A stretch of DNA of 64,000 nucleotides. It comes from Hungatella sp. UBA3048. Its GTDB lineage: Bacteria > Bacillota > Clostridia > Lachnospirales > Lachnospiraceae. The DNA is taken from positions 13,453 through 77,452 of the forward strand of contig DFCS01000009.1 of the NCBI GenBank assembly GCA_002367105.1, read 5' to 3'. Positions 26,451 through 34,512 of this stretch are shown here, piece by piece. The notes beneath the pieces were generated by a model that saw only the letters and a list, made by a program, of their open reading frames with translations, did not search any database and was not told the origin of the DNA. How positions within the stretch are numbered: position 1 is the stretch's first letter; each line of letters opens with the position of its first letter. The position numbers and the translations under genes are program-made.

Positions 26451-27992
26451 GTGGAGAGAGAAATGATTATCGTTCTGGATTTCGGTGGCCAATACAACCA
26501 GTTGATTGCCAGAAGAGTCAGAGAATGCAATGTTTACTGTGAGGTTCATCCCTACACACTGTCACTGGATAAGATTAAGGAAATGAATCCGAAAGGAATC
26601 ATTTTTACAGGCGGCCCAAACAGCGTGTATAAGGAAGATTCCCCGCTCTGTTCGAAGGAAATCTTTGATATGGGAATACCGATCCTGGGAATCTGCTACG
26701 GTACCCAGGTGATGGCATATATGCTGGGCGGCAAAGTTGCCACAGCACCTGTCAGTGAATTCGGAAAGACAGAAGTTGACGTGGAGACTGACAGTAAAAT
26801 TTTAGAAAATATAAGTTCCAAGACGGTTTGCTGGATGAGCCATACGGATTATGTAGAGAAAGCGCCGGAAGGGTTCCATGTTACAGCTCATACACCGGTA
26901 TGCCCGGTTGCTGGTATGGAATGCGAAGAACGCGGTCTTTATGCCGTACAGTTCCATCCTGAAGTTATGCATACCCAGGAAGGCACTAAGATGCTTTCCA
27001 ATTTTATATATAATGTCTGCAAGTGCTCCGGTGACTGGAAGATGGACTCCTTCGTGGAGGCTTCCATTGAGACCATCAGAGAAAAGGTTGGAGACGGCAA
27101 GGTACTTTGCGCCTTATCCGGCGGTGTAGACTCTTCCGTAGCTGCAGTCATGCTGGCTAAAGCTGTTGGAAAACAGCTTACCTGTGTATTTGTAGACCAC
27201 GGTCTTCTTCGTAAGAACGAGGGAGATGAGGTTGAGGCCGTATTTGGACCCGAGGGGCCTTATGACTTGAATTTTATCCGTGTAAACGCACAGGAACGCT
27301 TCTATGGCAAGCTGGCAGGAGTGGAAGATCCTGAGACAAAGCGCAAGATCATCGGCGAGGAATTTATCCGCGTATTTGAAGATGAAGCTAAGAAAATCGG
27401 AACAGTGGATTTCTTTGTACAGGGAACCATTTATCCTGACGTGATCGAATCCGGTCTTGGAAAGTCTGCTGTGATTAAGTCCCATCACAATGTGGGAGGA
27501 CTTCCTGAGCATGTGGATTTTAAAGAGATCATTGAGCCTTTGAGACTTCTGTTTAAGGATGAAGTGAGAAGAGCAGGTCTGGAGCTTGGGATTCCGGAAT
27601 ACCTGGTTTACCGTCAGCCATTCCCAGGTCCGGGACTTGGAGTTCGTATCATCGGTGCAATTACTCCTGAAAAGGTAAGAATCGTACAGGAGGCTGATGC
27701 AATCTATAGAGAAGAGATTGCCAAGGCTGGTGTTGATAAGGGTCTGGGACAGTACTTTGCAGCACTGACCAATATGCGTTCTGTTGGCTGCATGGGAGAT
27801 GAAAGAACCTATGATTATGCCATTGCATTAAGAGCGGTGCTTACCTCTGACTTTATGACGGCTGAATCTGCGGAACTGCCTTGGGAAGTCTTGGGAACAG
27901 TGACCAGAAGAATTGTGAATGAAGTGAAGGGCGTGAACCGGGTGCTTTATGATTGCACGGGGAAACCGCCGGCTACAATTGAATTCGAATAA
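26451..27992 (+). CDS. guaA: GMP synthase (glutamine-hydrolysing)
   Basis: 513 aa, converts XMP to GMP with glutamine and ATP. The N-terminal class I amidotransferase domain has the nucleophile in GICYGTQ (Cys82) and the His-Glu pair in VQFHPEV. The ATP-pyrophosphatase domain has the PP-loop ALSGGVDSS, and the C-terminal dimerisation domain ends in KPPATIEFE. The GTG start at 26451 is supported by AGGAGG 6 bases upstream; ATG 26463 is the alternative. Single gene with its own terminator. Confidence 0.98.
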   Translation: MEREMIIVLDFGGQYNQLIARRVRECNVYCEVHPYTLSLDKIKEMNPKGIIFTGGPNSVYKEDSPLCSKEIFDMGIPILGICYGTQVMAYMLGGKVATAPVSEFGKTEVDVETDSKILENISSKTVCWMSHTDYVEKAPEGFHVTAHTPVCPVAGMECEERGLYAVQFHPEVMHTQEGTKMLSNFIYNVCKCSGDWKMDSFVEASIETIREKVGDGKVLCALSGGVDSSVAAVMLAKAVGKQLTCVFVDHGLLRKNEGDEVEAVFGPEGPYDLNFIRVNAQERFYGKLAGVEDPETKRKIIGEEFIRVFEDEAKKIGTVDFFVQGTIYPDVIESGLGKSAVIKSHHNVGGLPEHVDFKEIIEPLRLLFKDEVRRAGLELGIPEYLVYRQPFPGPGLGVRIIGAITPEKVRIVQEADAIYREEIAKAGVDKGLGQYFAALTNMRSVGCMGDERTYDYAIALRAVLTSDFMTAESAELPWEVLGTVTRRIVNEVKGVNRVLYDCTGKPPATIEFE

Positions 27993-28002
27993 CAAACAGT
28001 TT

Positions 28003-28043
28003 CGGGAACCCCTAGTATATATGCGGGTTCCCGGACTTTTTTT
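28003..28043 (+). terminator. Terminator of guaA
   Basis: CGGGAACCC (28003-28011) pairs with GGGTTCCCG (28025-28033), followed by a run of seven T shortly after. Confidence 0.9.
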
Positions 28044-28151
28044 GTACAAAATGACCCATTTTATTCCATTATTATTATATGAAATGAAAGCGATAAGGTA
28101 TTGTTTTTACGTTGGCCTGTGATAAGGATAATATAGTTAGGATTTTGCGTA

Positions 28152-28171
28152 TTTGCATTGTACAATGCAAA
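28152..28171. promoter_or_regulatory. Perfect 20-bp palindrome
   Basis: TTTGCATTGTACAATGCAAA reads the same on both strands without a spacer. It lies in a 330-bp gap between guaA and the Cys-rich gene, with no gene start beside it. It is shaped like a dimeric repressor site, but no target promoter is obvious. Confidence 0.4.
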
Positions 28172-28218
28172 CAGTCCGTTATGAACTTAACAAATAGTTT
28201 GTAATAGTTTATAAATAT

Positions 28219-28245
28219 AGCGGGCCCGGAATACCGAGGCCCGCT
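28219..28245. terminator. GC-rich hairpin, possible terminator of the Cys-rich gene
   Basis: AGCGGGCC and GGCCCGCT form an 8-bp GC stem around an 11-base loop. It lies 80 bases beyond the stop of the minus-strand Cys-rich gene. T tracts are weak (ATATTTATA on the minus side), so termination is uncertain. Confidence 0.4.
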
Positions 28246-28323
28246 CTTATCATTAACATCTTTTTGTCTGCATTCTCCCCAGTTGTCCTTCAAGTCTTAC
28301 CAGTAGGCTTTTATTTCTTATAT

Positions 28324-28701
28324 TTACCATTCACGTTCATGTTCGCATTCGCATTCACATTCACGTTCATGTTCGCATTCACATTCACATTCACGTTCAT
28401 GTTCGCATTCACATTCGCGCTCGCGTTCGCATTCGCATTCACATTTTGGTTTGCATTCTTGTTTGCATTCGCATTCACATTTTGGCTTGCATTCCCATTT
28501 TACTTTGCATTCGCATTTTTCTTTGCATTCGCATTTTGGTTTGCATTTACATTTGCGCTCACATTCACGTTTTGGTTTGCACTCGCATTCGCATTCACGT
28601 TTTGGTTTGCATTCGCATTCGCGTTCGCGTTCGCATTCACATTCCCGTTTGGGTTCACAATTCTTACAAACTATTCTACATTTAACAGCTTCGCTTCTCA
28701 T
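28324..28701 (-). CDS. Extremely cysteine-rich CxC repeat protein, function unknown
   Basis: 125 aa built almost wholly from Cys, Glu, Lys, Arg, Pro and His in an alternating pattern such as ECECEHERECECE and CKPKCECE; 33 residues are Cys (26%). The N-terminal 15 residues (MRSEAVKCRIVCKNC) are not repetitive. There is no signal peptide or membrane segment. The minus strand is chosen because it has a TTCACA-17-TATACT promoter and AAAGGAG 9 bases before this ATG (ATG 28707 is too close). CxC density recalls metallothioneins, spore-coat or exosporium Cys-rich proteins, but no family is recognised. The DNA is a hexamer-like minisatellite, so length probably varies between strains. Confidence 0.65.
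   Translation of the reverse strand: MRSEAVKCRIVCKNCEPKRECECERERECECKPKRECECECKPKRECERKCKCKPKCECKEKCECKVKWECKPKCECECKQECKPKCECECERERECECEHERECECECEHERECECECEHEREW
28330..28655. repeat. Degenerate 6-bp/18-bp minisatellite inside the Cys-rich gene
   Basis: The plus strand is a run of CATTCNCATTC- and CATTTTGG-type units, with larger blocks such as ATTCACGTTCATGTTCGC occurring three times at 28330-28420. All six frames stay mostly open because of the repeat, which explains Phe/Ala-rich and His/Ser-rich shadow frames on the plus strand. Confidence 0.8.
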
Positions 28702-28737
28702 ATTCATTGACTCCTTTCATACCTTTCTACATTAATA

Positions 28738-28766
28738 GTATATGGGACAAGCAGGCAAGGTGTGAA
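28738..28766 (-). promoter_or_regulatory. Promoter of the Cys-rich gene
   Basis: On the minus strand TTCACA (28766-28761), 17-bp spacer, TATACT (28743-28738), giving a leader of about 30 bases before the start codon. Confidence 0.6.
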
Positions 28767-29282
28767 TTTTGAGAATGGCTTACTGTTAACACCCGAAGGC
28801 AGTCAAAAATTGATACAATTCTATGAATCGGCGAACCCAGTTTCCTGTTACCCGCCCAATAAACATTTTATCATCTGCCATAAAGGTATTTCCGAGATAA
28901 CTTCCAAAACGTCTATTAAAGCAGCACATAAATTATGTATCGTCCACGGAAAATCACACTATAATGTATGAACTAAATAAACAAAGTGTGTTAATAGCGG
29001 TTTGCCCTTAATAATTCAACCAACCCTGGATAATTTGAAACACGCCATGATCCGGGGGAGCGTCATCGATTCTGCAACCATTTTAGCTTTACTGCCCAGA
29101 CGGTAGACCTTTTCGGATTCCGCGATCAAAGTACCTTTGGATAACACCGCATGCATTAAGATAATGTGAGCCGCCCGGTTTCTTACACAGAGCTTGGACG
29201 TAAATATAGCCCCTCAGTATCAACTTGTTGAAGGAGTATGCATTGGGACAAGATCCGCCAGAGGCATTTATTATTAGAGAGT
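28767..29282. other. Gap without a supported intact gene; possible gene relics
   Basis: About 515 bases. A plus-strand GTG frame (28762-28971, 69 codons) overlaps the minus promoter and lacks a ribosome site. A minus-strand stretch of about 66 codons ending at 29016 reads plausibly (SKLCVRNRAAHIILMHAV, later KVYRLGSKAKMVAESMTLPR) but has no start and is bounded by stops, so it may be the remnant of a lost gene. No family was recognised. Confidence 0.35.
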
Positions 29283-30149
29283 TTAATTATGAAAATAATA
29301 TTGAAATGCTTTCATAATATAATCGGAAGCTCCGGCTCCAAATTTTTTATCAGTGATTTCCCTGACTGCATCATGGGAATAGCTTTCTATAACCATATCC
29401 CAGAAGCCATCACCCATATCTATCCCTAAATTGTTTTCGCTGGAAAGCTCCACTATTTCGTGAACAGTATCCTGTATTTCTCTGGAAGCAGCATCTTTTG
29501 TTAAATCAGAAGTTAAATTCATATACAAATCATTGCTTTTCTGCAAGATTTCTTCCTTATTCTTGGAGAGTTCCTTTGATTGTTCCATTAAATCCGAAAA
29601 ATGTTCCAGATTGTATTTCATGGCTTCTGTGTATTTTTCTATACTTCCAAATTGTTTAATGGCAAGTTTAGCAACATTGGATTCATCATCTTTAATTTTT
29701 TGTATAAGCTGATTAAAGTTTTCGATGCTGCCCCAATGTTTTATAACATCGTCAACTTTTTGATTTTTGAATTGCTCCAATGCTTCGATATATTCACTTA
29801 GGTCAAATTCTTTAAAACTCATGCACGGTTCTCCTTTTTCTAATCGATCCAGAAGCTTAATAAGTTTGTCTATCCGATCACGTTTTAAACAGAGTAATTT
29901 CTTTTGCTTCTTATAAGCTTCAACTTTATCAAATTCTGGTTTTTGCAGTATTTCATTAATTTCTTTCAGTTTAAAATCCAGTTCTTTAAAAAATAAAATT
30001 TGCTGCAGCTTTTGCAAAACTTCATCGCTGTACAAGCGATAACCAGATGGTGTTAATTCACTTGGTTTTAAAAGACCAATTTCATCATAGTATTGCAACG
30101 TGCGTGTGCTGATACCTGTTAATTCAGCAACCTGGCTTATAGTTTTCAA
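29283..30149 (-). CDS. MerR-family regulator with TipAS-like effector domain
   Basis: 288 aa. The N-terminal MerR winged helix (residues 1-70) begins ISQVAELTGISTRTLQYYDEIGLLKP. A dimerisation helix (75-110) follows, and the C-terminal half is a TipAS-type helical domain with repeated W/FGSIE(N/K) segments and FGAGASDYIMKAFQYYF at the end. TipAL-type proteins bind peptide antibiotics and activate their own promoter. The gene's own upstream region carries a textbook MerR promoter, so autoregulation is likely. No exporter is beside it. Confidence 0.9.
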   Translation of the reverse strand: MKTISQVAELTGISTRTLQYYDEIGLLKPSELTPSGYRLYSDEVLQKLQQILFFKELDFKLKEINEILQKPEFDKVEAYKKQKKLLCLKRDRIDKLIKLLDRLEKGEPCMSFKEFDLSEYIEALEQFKNQKVDDVIKHWGSIENFNQLIQKIKDDESNVAKLAIKQFGSIEKYTEAMKYNLEHFSDLMEQSKELSKNKEEILQKSNDLYMNLTSDLTKDAASREIQDTVHEIVELSSENNLGIDMGDGFWDMVIESYSHDAVREITDKKFGAGASDYIMKAFQYYFHN

Positions 30150-30230
30150 GATTATCAGCCCCTTTCGCTAAAATAATTGAGAACAATACAGATATTTGCC
30201 GGCGAATATTCTGTTTCGTTCCATGACTAA

Positions 30231-30261
30231 ATGGTACACTATCACGTTACGTGGTAGTCAA
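30231..30261 (-). promoter_or_regulatory. MerR-type promoter and operator of the TipA-like regulator
   Basis: On the minus strand TTGACT (30261-30256) and TACCAT (30236-30231) are separated by exactly 19 bp, the overlong spacer typical of MerR targets. The spacer region holds the dyad ACTACCACG-TAA-CGTGATAGT. Transcription would run into the MerR gene, 80 bases away. Confidence 0.8.
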
Positions 30262-30487
30262 GTCCTTTTTGCATATTTTAATGTATTATTTTTTGGATAT
30301 GGTTTAACCTCATCAAGTAGGGCCCCGAATTGCACATATCCGATTGACCGGTAATTTACTTTACCTCAACCCCAAATTTAGAGGTCAGGTCATGAACCAT
30401 AAAGTTTTTTTAGTTTTTCAGTTAAATCATCACAATTGTATTGTAAAAACGGTTATTGATATAGTAAAGTAGAGTTTGCAACCGCCA

Positions 30488-30524
30488 GTTGACAAATTAT
30501 ACAGCGCACTTGGTGGTTGTCAAC
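30488..30524 (-). promoter_or_regulatory. Consensus leftward promoter with flanking inverted repeat
   Basis: On the minus strand perfect TTGACA (30523-30518) and perfect TATAAT (30501-30496), 16-bp spacer. GTTGACAA (30488-30495) and TTGTCAAC (30517-30524) form an inverted repeat around it. It points away from the XRE gene into about 230 bases with no clear gene before the MerR promoter; a 14-codon frame (MVHDLTSKFGVEVK) is the only short one seen. Confidence 0.5.
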
Positions 30525-30637
30525 CGGTAAAAATACTACAATACAGACAGTCATATATCACCAGGTGAACGCAGATATTTATTACAGGACATTTGAAGAT
30601 GGAATGACATAAATAAATTTTGAAAGGATGGTGCATT

Positions 30638-31633
30638 GTGATTTTAGCAGAAAAAATTATTGCATTGCGTAAGAAGGCCGGATGGTCGCAGGAGGAGCTG
30701 GCTTACCAGATGGGCGTATCGAGGCAGTCAGTATCTAAGTGGGAGTCCGGAACTTCAATTCCTGATTTGGAACGAATTTTAAAACTTAGTCAGGCATTCG
30801 ATGTAAGTACGGATTATTTATTAAAGGAAGAGATGGAGGCAGATCCGGTATCTATTGCCATGGAAACTGATCGCGATGAGGTTCAGAAGACAGTTACCCT
30901 TGAAATGGCCAATCAATTCATGGATATCAAGATCCTTGGGGCGAAAAAGACAGCCTCAGGTATCGCGGCTTATGTACTGTCTCCGGTCATGCTGATTTTT
31001 CTGGGAGGATTATCAGAATTAAAAGATGTAAATATCAGTGAGAACATGGCGGGAGGATTGGGAGTGGCCATATTGCTGCTGATTGTCGGATTAGTAACAG
31101 TGTTTTTTGTAATGAATGGAATGAAAATGGAATCTTACCAGTATTTGGAGAAAGAAATCTTTCGCCTGGAATATGGAGTGGAAGGAATCGTACGAAAAAG
31201 GATGGCAGAATATGAAGGAACCTATAGAATCTTTAATGTGGCAGGTATCTTCCTATGTATTATCTGCGCTTTGCCATTGATGACAGCCGTTGCGTTAAGC
31301 AGCTCAGATTTTGTTTATGTTATGTGCGTAGTGCTCCTGTTGATCATAGTTGCCTGTGCTGTATTTTTATTCGTAATAGCAGGAGAGAAAAAAGGCTGCT
31401 TCCAGATGCTGCTGCAAGAGGGGGATTATACGGTAGAGAAAAAACTGGAAAAGAAGCGGATGGAATACCTGCATGTGATCTATTGGAGTACTATTACCGC
31501 AGTATATCTGGGTATCAGCTTTTATACGGGAAATTGGAGCAGGACATGGATTATCTGGCCTTGTGCAGGAGTTATGTACGCGGCGGTGCAGGCGTCAGCT
31601 GCAGCATTGAAAGGTAAGAAAATGCCACATTAA
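30638..31633 (+). CDS. XRE-family HTH regulator with C-terminal membrane domain
   Basis: About 331 aa. Residues 1-60 are a Cro/C1-type HTH (KIIALRKKAGWSQEELAYQMGVSRQSVSKWESG). After a linker there are about six hydrophobic segments, e.g. GVAILLLIVGLVTVFFVMNG and FVYVMCVVLLLIIVACAVFLF, so the DNA-binding head is tethered to the membrane. The GTG at 30638 has AAAGGATGG upstream; a TTG frame at 30620 lacks one. Such proteins are common in Firmicutes and often control nearby envelope-stress genes; the target here is unknown. Confidence 0.88.
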   Translation: MILAEKIIALRKKAGWSQEELAYQMGVSRQSVSKWESGTSIPDLERILKLSQAFDVSTDYLLKEEMEADPVSIAMETDRDEVQKTVTLEMANQFMDIKILGAKKTASGIAAYVLSPVMLIFLGGLSELKDVNISENMAGGLGVAILLLIVGLVTVFFVMNGMKMESYQYLEKEIFRLEYGVEGIVRKRMAEYEGTYRIFNVAGIFLCIICALPLMTAVALSSSDFVYVMCVVLLLIIVACAVFLFVIAGEKKGCFQMLLQEGDYTVEKKLEKKRMEYLHVIYWSTITAVYLGISFYTGNWSRTWIIWPCAGVMYAAVQASAAALKGKKMPH

Positions 31634-31668
31634 GGGAGTGATATTTGTTTAACGATCTGCAATCAACT

Positions 31669-31708
31669 CAGACCCTTCCTTTTTCAAAAGATAGGGTCTG
31701 GTTTTTTA
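31669..31708 (+). terminator. Terminator of the XRE-membrane gene
   Basis: CAGACCCT (31669-31676) pairs with AGGGTCTG (31693-31700) and is followed by GTTTTTT. It lies between convergent genes and may serve both. Confidence 0.8.
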
Positions 31709-31717
31709 TAATCAATA

Positions 31718-32836
31718 TTATCGTGAGAAAAGCGTGATATAGTTACGCATTATGGCATACCGCCCTTCAGGCGTCAGTTTCACCAAGCCACCGGATAGCT
31801 GAATGCAATCTTCACGTACTAAAGATTTAATGATTTTCGAAGTAAATTCACCAGTCCAGTGCAAATGCGTCTTTATGGTATCAATACCTGCTTCCGCATT
31901 TTCCTCTGCACTGTTTTCATGATTAGATAGGTGAAAAAGCAGCGTCGCTTTAGCAAATTCCAGTTTCTGATTCCTCCGCCTCAGAAGAGAACGGATCAGT
32001 CCCCTGCGAGGCGCAAAAACAAATATGAGGAAGAAGACTAATCCGGTAACCACAGCCATGCTGCCTGCTATGGACACATCCAGCATAGCTGCCGCCTGAT
32101 ACCCCAGGATTCCATTAACTGCTCCTATGATCCCGCTTAAAATCAGCATTCGTTTGAGATCGTCTGTCAGCAGATAAGCAGTTACCGGGGGGCCGATCAT
32201 AAAGGCTACCACCAGCACAGATCCTACCGCCTGAAATGCTCCCACAGTGGTAAGGGATACCAACGTCATCAGTCCGTAATGAACCAGTGCAGGGGAAAAG
32301 CCCAGCACGGCGGCCAGCATGGGATCAAAGGTTGCTATCTTTAGTTCCTTAAAGAAAATAATAATTACAGCCAGATTGATCAGCAGCAGAATCCCTGTCG
32401 TGTAAATCGCCTTTGCACCTATATCAACGCCGCCTATGACCATACGGTCAAAAGGAGCAAAAGCCAGCTCTCCCAATAGTACCGAGTCAGTATCCAGGTG
32501 AACTGAACCGGCATATCGGGTAATCAGGATAATGGCTATGGAAAAGAGCAAGGGAAACACCACGCCAATGGCAGCATCTTCCGCCAGCAGCCGCGTCCGG
32601 CTTAGAAGCTCCGTAAGCCACACGGTCACCACCCCCATCAATGCGGCTCCCACAATCAGCAAAGGTGAGGAAAGATCGTGGGTGCCGAAAAAAGCGAGTA
32701 CAATTCCCAGTAGAATCGTATGGGTGATGGAATCCGACATCATTGACATTTTCCGAAGTACCAGAAACGTTCCGGGGAGAGCACAGGCCACAGCAACAAT
32801 CACAGCTATGATTTGAATTTCAATTTGTGGTGCCAT
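31718..32836 (-). CDS. Metal ABC transporter permease with C-terminal winged-helix extension
   Basis: About 372 aa. Residues 1-285 are an ABC-3 family permease (MntB/TroD/ZnuB type) with about eight membrane helices. The remaining 85 residues are soluble and look like a DtxR-type winged helix (from about FAKATLLFHLSNHENSAEEN to LTPEGRYAIMRNYITLF). The start at 32836 is chosen because GGAGG lies 8 bases upstream; it overlaps the previous permease by 17 bp. Similar permease-HTH fusions occur in TroC/TroD-type systems, but the role of the extension is unsettled. Last gene of the operon. Confidence 0.9.
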   Translation of the reverse strand: MAPQIEIQIIAVIVAVACALPGTFLVLRKMSMMSDSITHTILLGIVLAFFGTHDLSSPLLIVGAALMGVVTVWLTELLSRTRLLAEDAAIGVVFPLLFSIAIILITRYAGSVHLDTDSVLLGELAFAPFDRMVIGGVDIGAKAIYTTGILLLINLAVIIIFFKELKIATFDPMLAAVLGFSPALVHYGLMTLVSLTTVGAFQAVGSVLVVAFMIGPPVTAYLLTDDLKRMLILSGIIGAVNGILGYQAAAMLDVSIAGSMAVVTGLVFFLIFVFAPRRGLIRSLLRRRNQKLEFAKATLLFHLSNHENSAEENAEAGIDTIKTHLHWTGEFTSKIIKSLVREDCIQLSGGLVKLTPEGRYAIMRNYITLFSR

Positions 32837-33746
32837 CCGGTGCACCTCCTTCCAGCTTATATAAAACCTTATTTTTTCTGCGTTGATATACCCGGTACAG
32901 AACACCGCGCCCCGGAGCGAATAGTACGCTGAGGATCACGATGGCACTAACGCAAACCACAATTGCCGGACCAGTCGGCAGCTTTGGAACGAGAGAGCTT
33001 GCTGCGGTTCCTGCAATACCGGACGCCGCTCCGAAAAGCGCTGAGAGGGTTACCATAACCCACAGCTTATCGGTCCACTGGCGTGCGGCAACTGCTGGGG
33101 TAATCAGCATGGCACTCATGAGAATAACGCCCACCGTCTGCAAACCGATAATGATTGCCAGTACAATCATAAATGACAGCAGGAGATTCAGCTTTTTTGG
33201 GGAAAAGCCTAGACTCTGGGCAAAGTCGCTGTCAAAAGTGAAAAGCTTAAATTCCTTCCAGAACAGCAGCACCAGTGTCAATAATATAAGACCGCAAATT
33301 ACCATCAGAATGATATCCCGTTGTAAAAGCGTGGACGCCTGACCGAAGATAAAGCGTTTCAGCCCAGCCTGATTGGAGTTTGGAATCTTCTGTACGTAAG
33401 TGAGCAGCACCAGGCCCAATCCAAAGAATACGGACATCACCAGAGCCAGAGCACTGTCAAATTTTACACGGGTATGCCTCACGATACTGACAATAAACAG
33501 TGTTGCCAGCAAACCGGATATAAGGGCGCCCATCAGCAGAACCTCTGTATTTTTACTGCCAGACAGAACAAAGGCCATCACCACACCGGGGAGGGCGGAG
33601 TGGGATACTCCGTCACCCAGCAGGCTTTGCCTGCGAAGCACTGCAAAGCTGCCGAGTACTCCGCTGATCAGTCCCAAGAGGGCGGAACCCAGAGCCACTG
33701 TCTGGAATGTATAGTCGGAAAATAACGAAATAATACTGCTTAACAT
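32820..33746 (-). CDS. Metal ABC transporter permease (MntC/TroC-like)
   Basis: About 308 aa ABC-3 family permease with about eight membrane helices, including LGSALLGLISGVLGSFAVLRRQ and LLGDGVSHSALPGVVMAF, the latter being the conserved region that follows the second helix. The start at 33746 overlaps the ATPase stop by one base (TGATG) with AAGGGG upstream. It forms the pore with the next permease. Metal choice, probably manganese or iron, is inferred from the binding protein and DtxR regulator. Confidence 0.92.
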   Translation of the reverse strand: MLSSIISLFSDYTFQTVALGSALLGLISGVLGSFAVLRRQSLLGDGVSHSALPGVVMAFVLSGSKNTEVLLMGALISGLLATLFIVSIVRHTRVKFDSALALVMSVFFGLGLVLLTYVQKIPNSNQAGLKRFIFGQASTLLQRDIILMVICGLILLTLVLLFWKEFKLFTFDSDFAQSLGFSPKKLNLLLSFMIVLAIIIGLQTVGVILMSAMLITPAVAARQWTDKLWVMVTLSALFGAASGIAGTAASSLVPKLPTGPAIVVCVSAIVILSVLFAPGRGVLYRVYQRRKNKVLYKLEGGAPDGTTN

Positions 33747-34498
33747 CACATCACACCCCTTAGAAGCGTACCGGAGCTTTGGTAGGTCTTTTTTAAATTG
33801 TCTTCGTGGAACACTTCCTCCACAGGTCCGCAGGCAACCACGCGTAAATTAATTAGGGTAACCCAGTCGAAGTAATCGGGTACCGTCTGCAGATCGTGAT
33901 GGACGACCACCACGGTTTTATTCTGTTCCTTCAGCTCTTTTAACAGTGCTACAATCGCCCGTTCCGTATGGGCGTCTACCCCCTTGAATGGTTCATCCAT
34001 AAAGTAAACTTCAGCTTCCTGTGCCAGGGCACGGGCCAGGAAAACCCGTTGCTGCTGGCCGCCGGAAAGCTGGCTGATCTGGCGGGAAGCATATTCCTGC
34101 ATGCCTACTTTTGCCAGCATTTGTTTTGCCAGCTCCACATCCGGTTTACCGGGACGGCGGATCCAGCCCAACTTTCCGTAGCAGCCCATCAGTACCACAT
34201 CCTGCACTGTGGCCGGGAAATCCCAGTCCACACTGCCGCTTTGAGGTACATAGCCGATGCGGTTTTTTAAGGTACGTATATCATCATTTCCGTCCAGAAA
34301 CTTAACGGCTCCGGTGACTGGCTTTAAAAGTCCGAGCATAGCTTTGATTAAGGTCGTTTTACCGGCTCCGTTTGGACCGACCACCGCCATTAGTTTTCCC
34401 TTTGGGATTTTTAAGTCAATATCCCAAAGGACAGGCTTGGCGTCATAGGCTACGGTTAAATCCTCTACCTCCACTGCATAGTTTTGTTGTTTTTCCAT
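33746..34498 (-). CDS. Metal ABC transporter ATP-binding protein
   Basis: About 250 aa. Walker A GPNGAGKTT, signature QLSGGQQQRVFLARAL, Walker B VYFMDEPFKGVD and the switch His in VVVHHDLQTV. Start at 34498 is set by AGGAGGG; a longer frame to 34516 only overlaps the lipoprotein stop. It energises the two permeases that follow. Confidence 0.94.
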   Translation of the reverse strand: MEKQQNYAVEVEDLTVAYDAKPVLWDIDLKIPKGKLMAVVGPNGAGKTTLIKAMLGLLKPVTGAVKFLDGNDDIRTLKNRIGYVPQSGSVDWDFPATVQDVVLMGCYGKLGWIRRPGKPDVELAKQMLAKVGMQEYASRQISQLSGGQQQRVFLARALAQEAEVYFMDEPFKGVDAHTERAIVALLKELKEQNKTVVVVHHDLQTVPDYFDWVTLINLRVVACGPVEEVFHEDNLKKTYQSSGTLLRGVM

Positions 34499-34512
34499 AT
34501 GATTCCCTCCTG

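Noticed and set aside
28330..28655. Possible CRISPR array
   Set aside because: Units are short, contiguous and degenerate, with no unique spacers and no cas genes.
28264..28710. Plus-strand Phe/Ala-rich and His/Ser-rich frames across the repeat
   Set aside because: They follow from the hexamer repeat leaving all frames open; the promoter and ribosome site belong to the minus-strand frame.
28762..28971. 69-codon plus-strand GTG frame
   Set aside because: No ribosome site; its start overlaps the minus-strand promoter of the Cys-rich gene.
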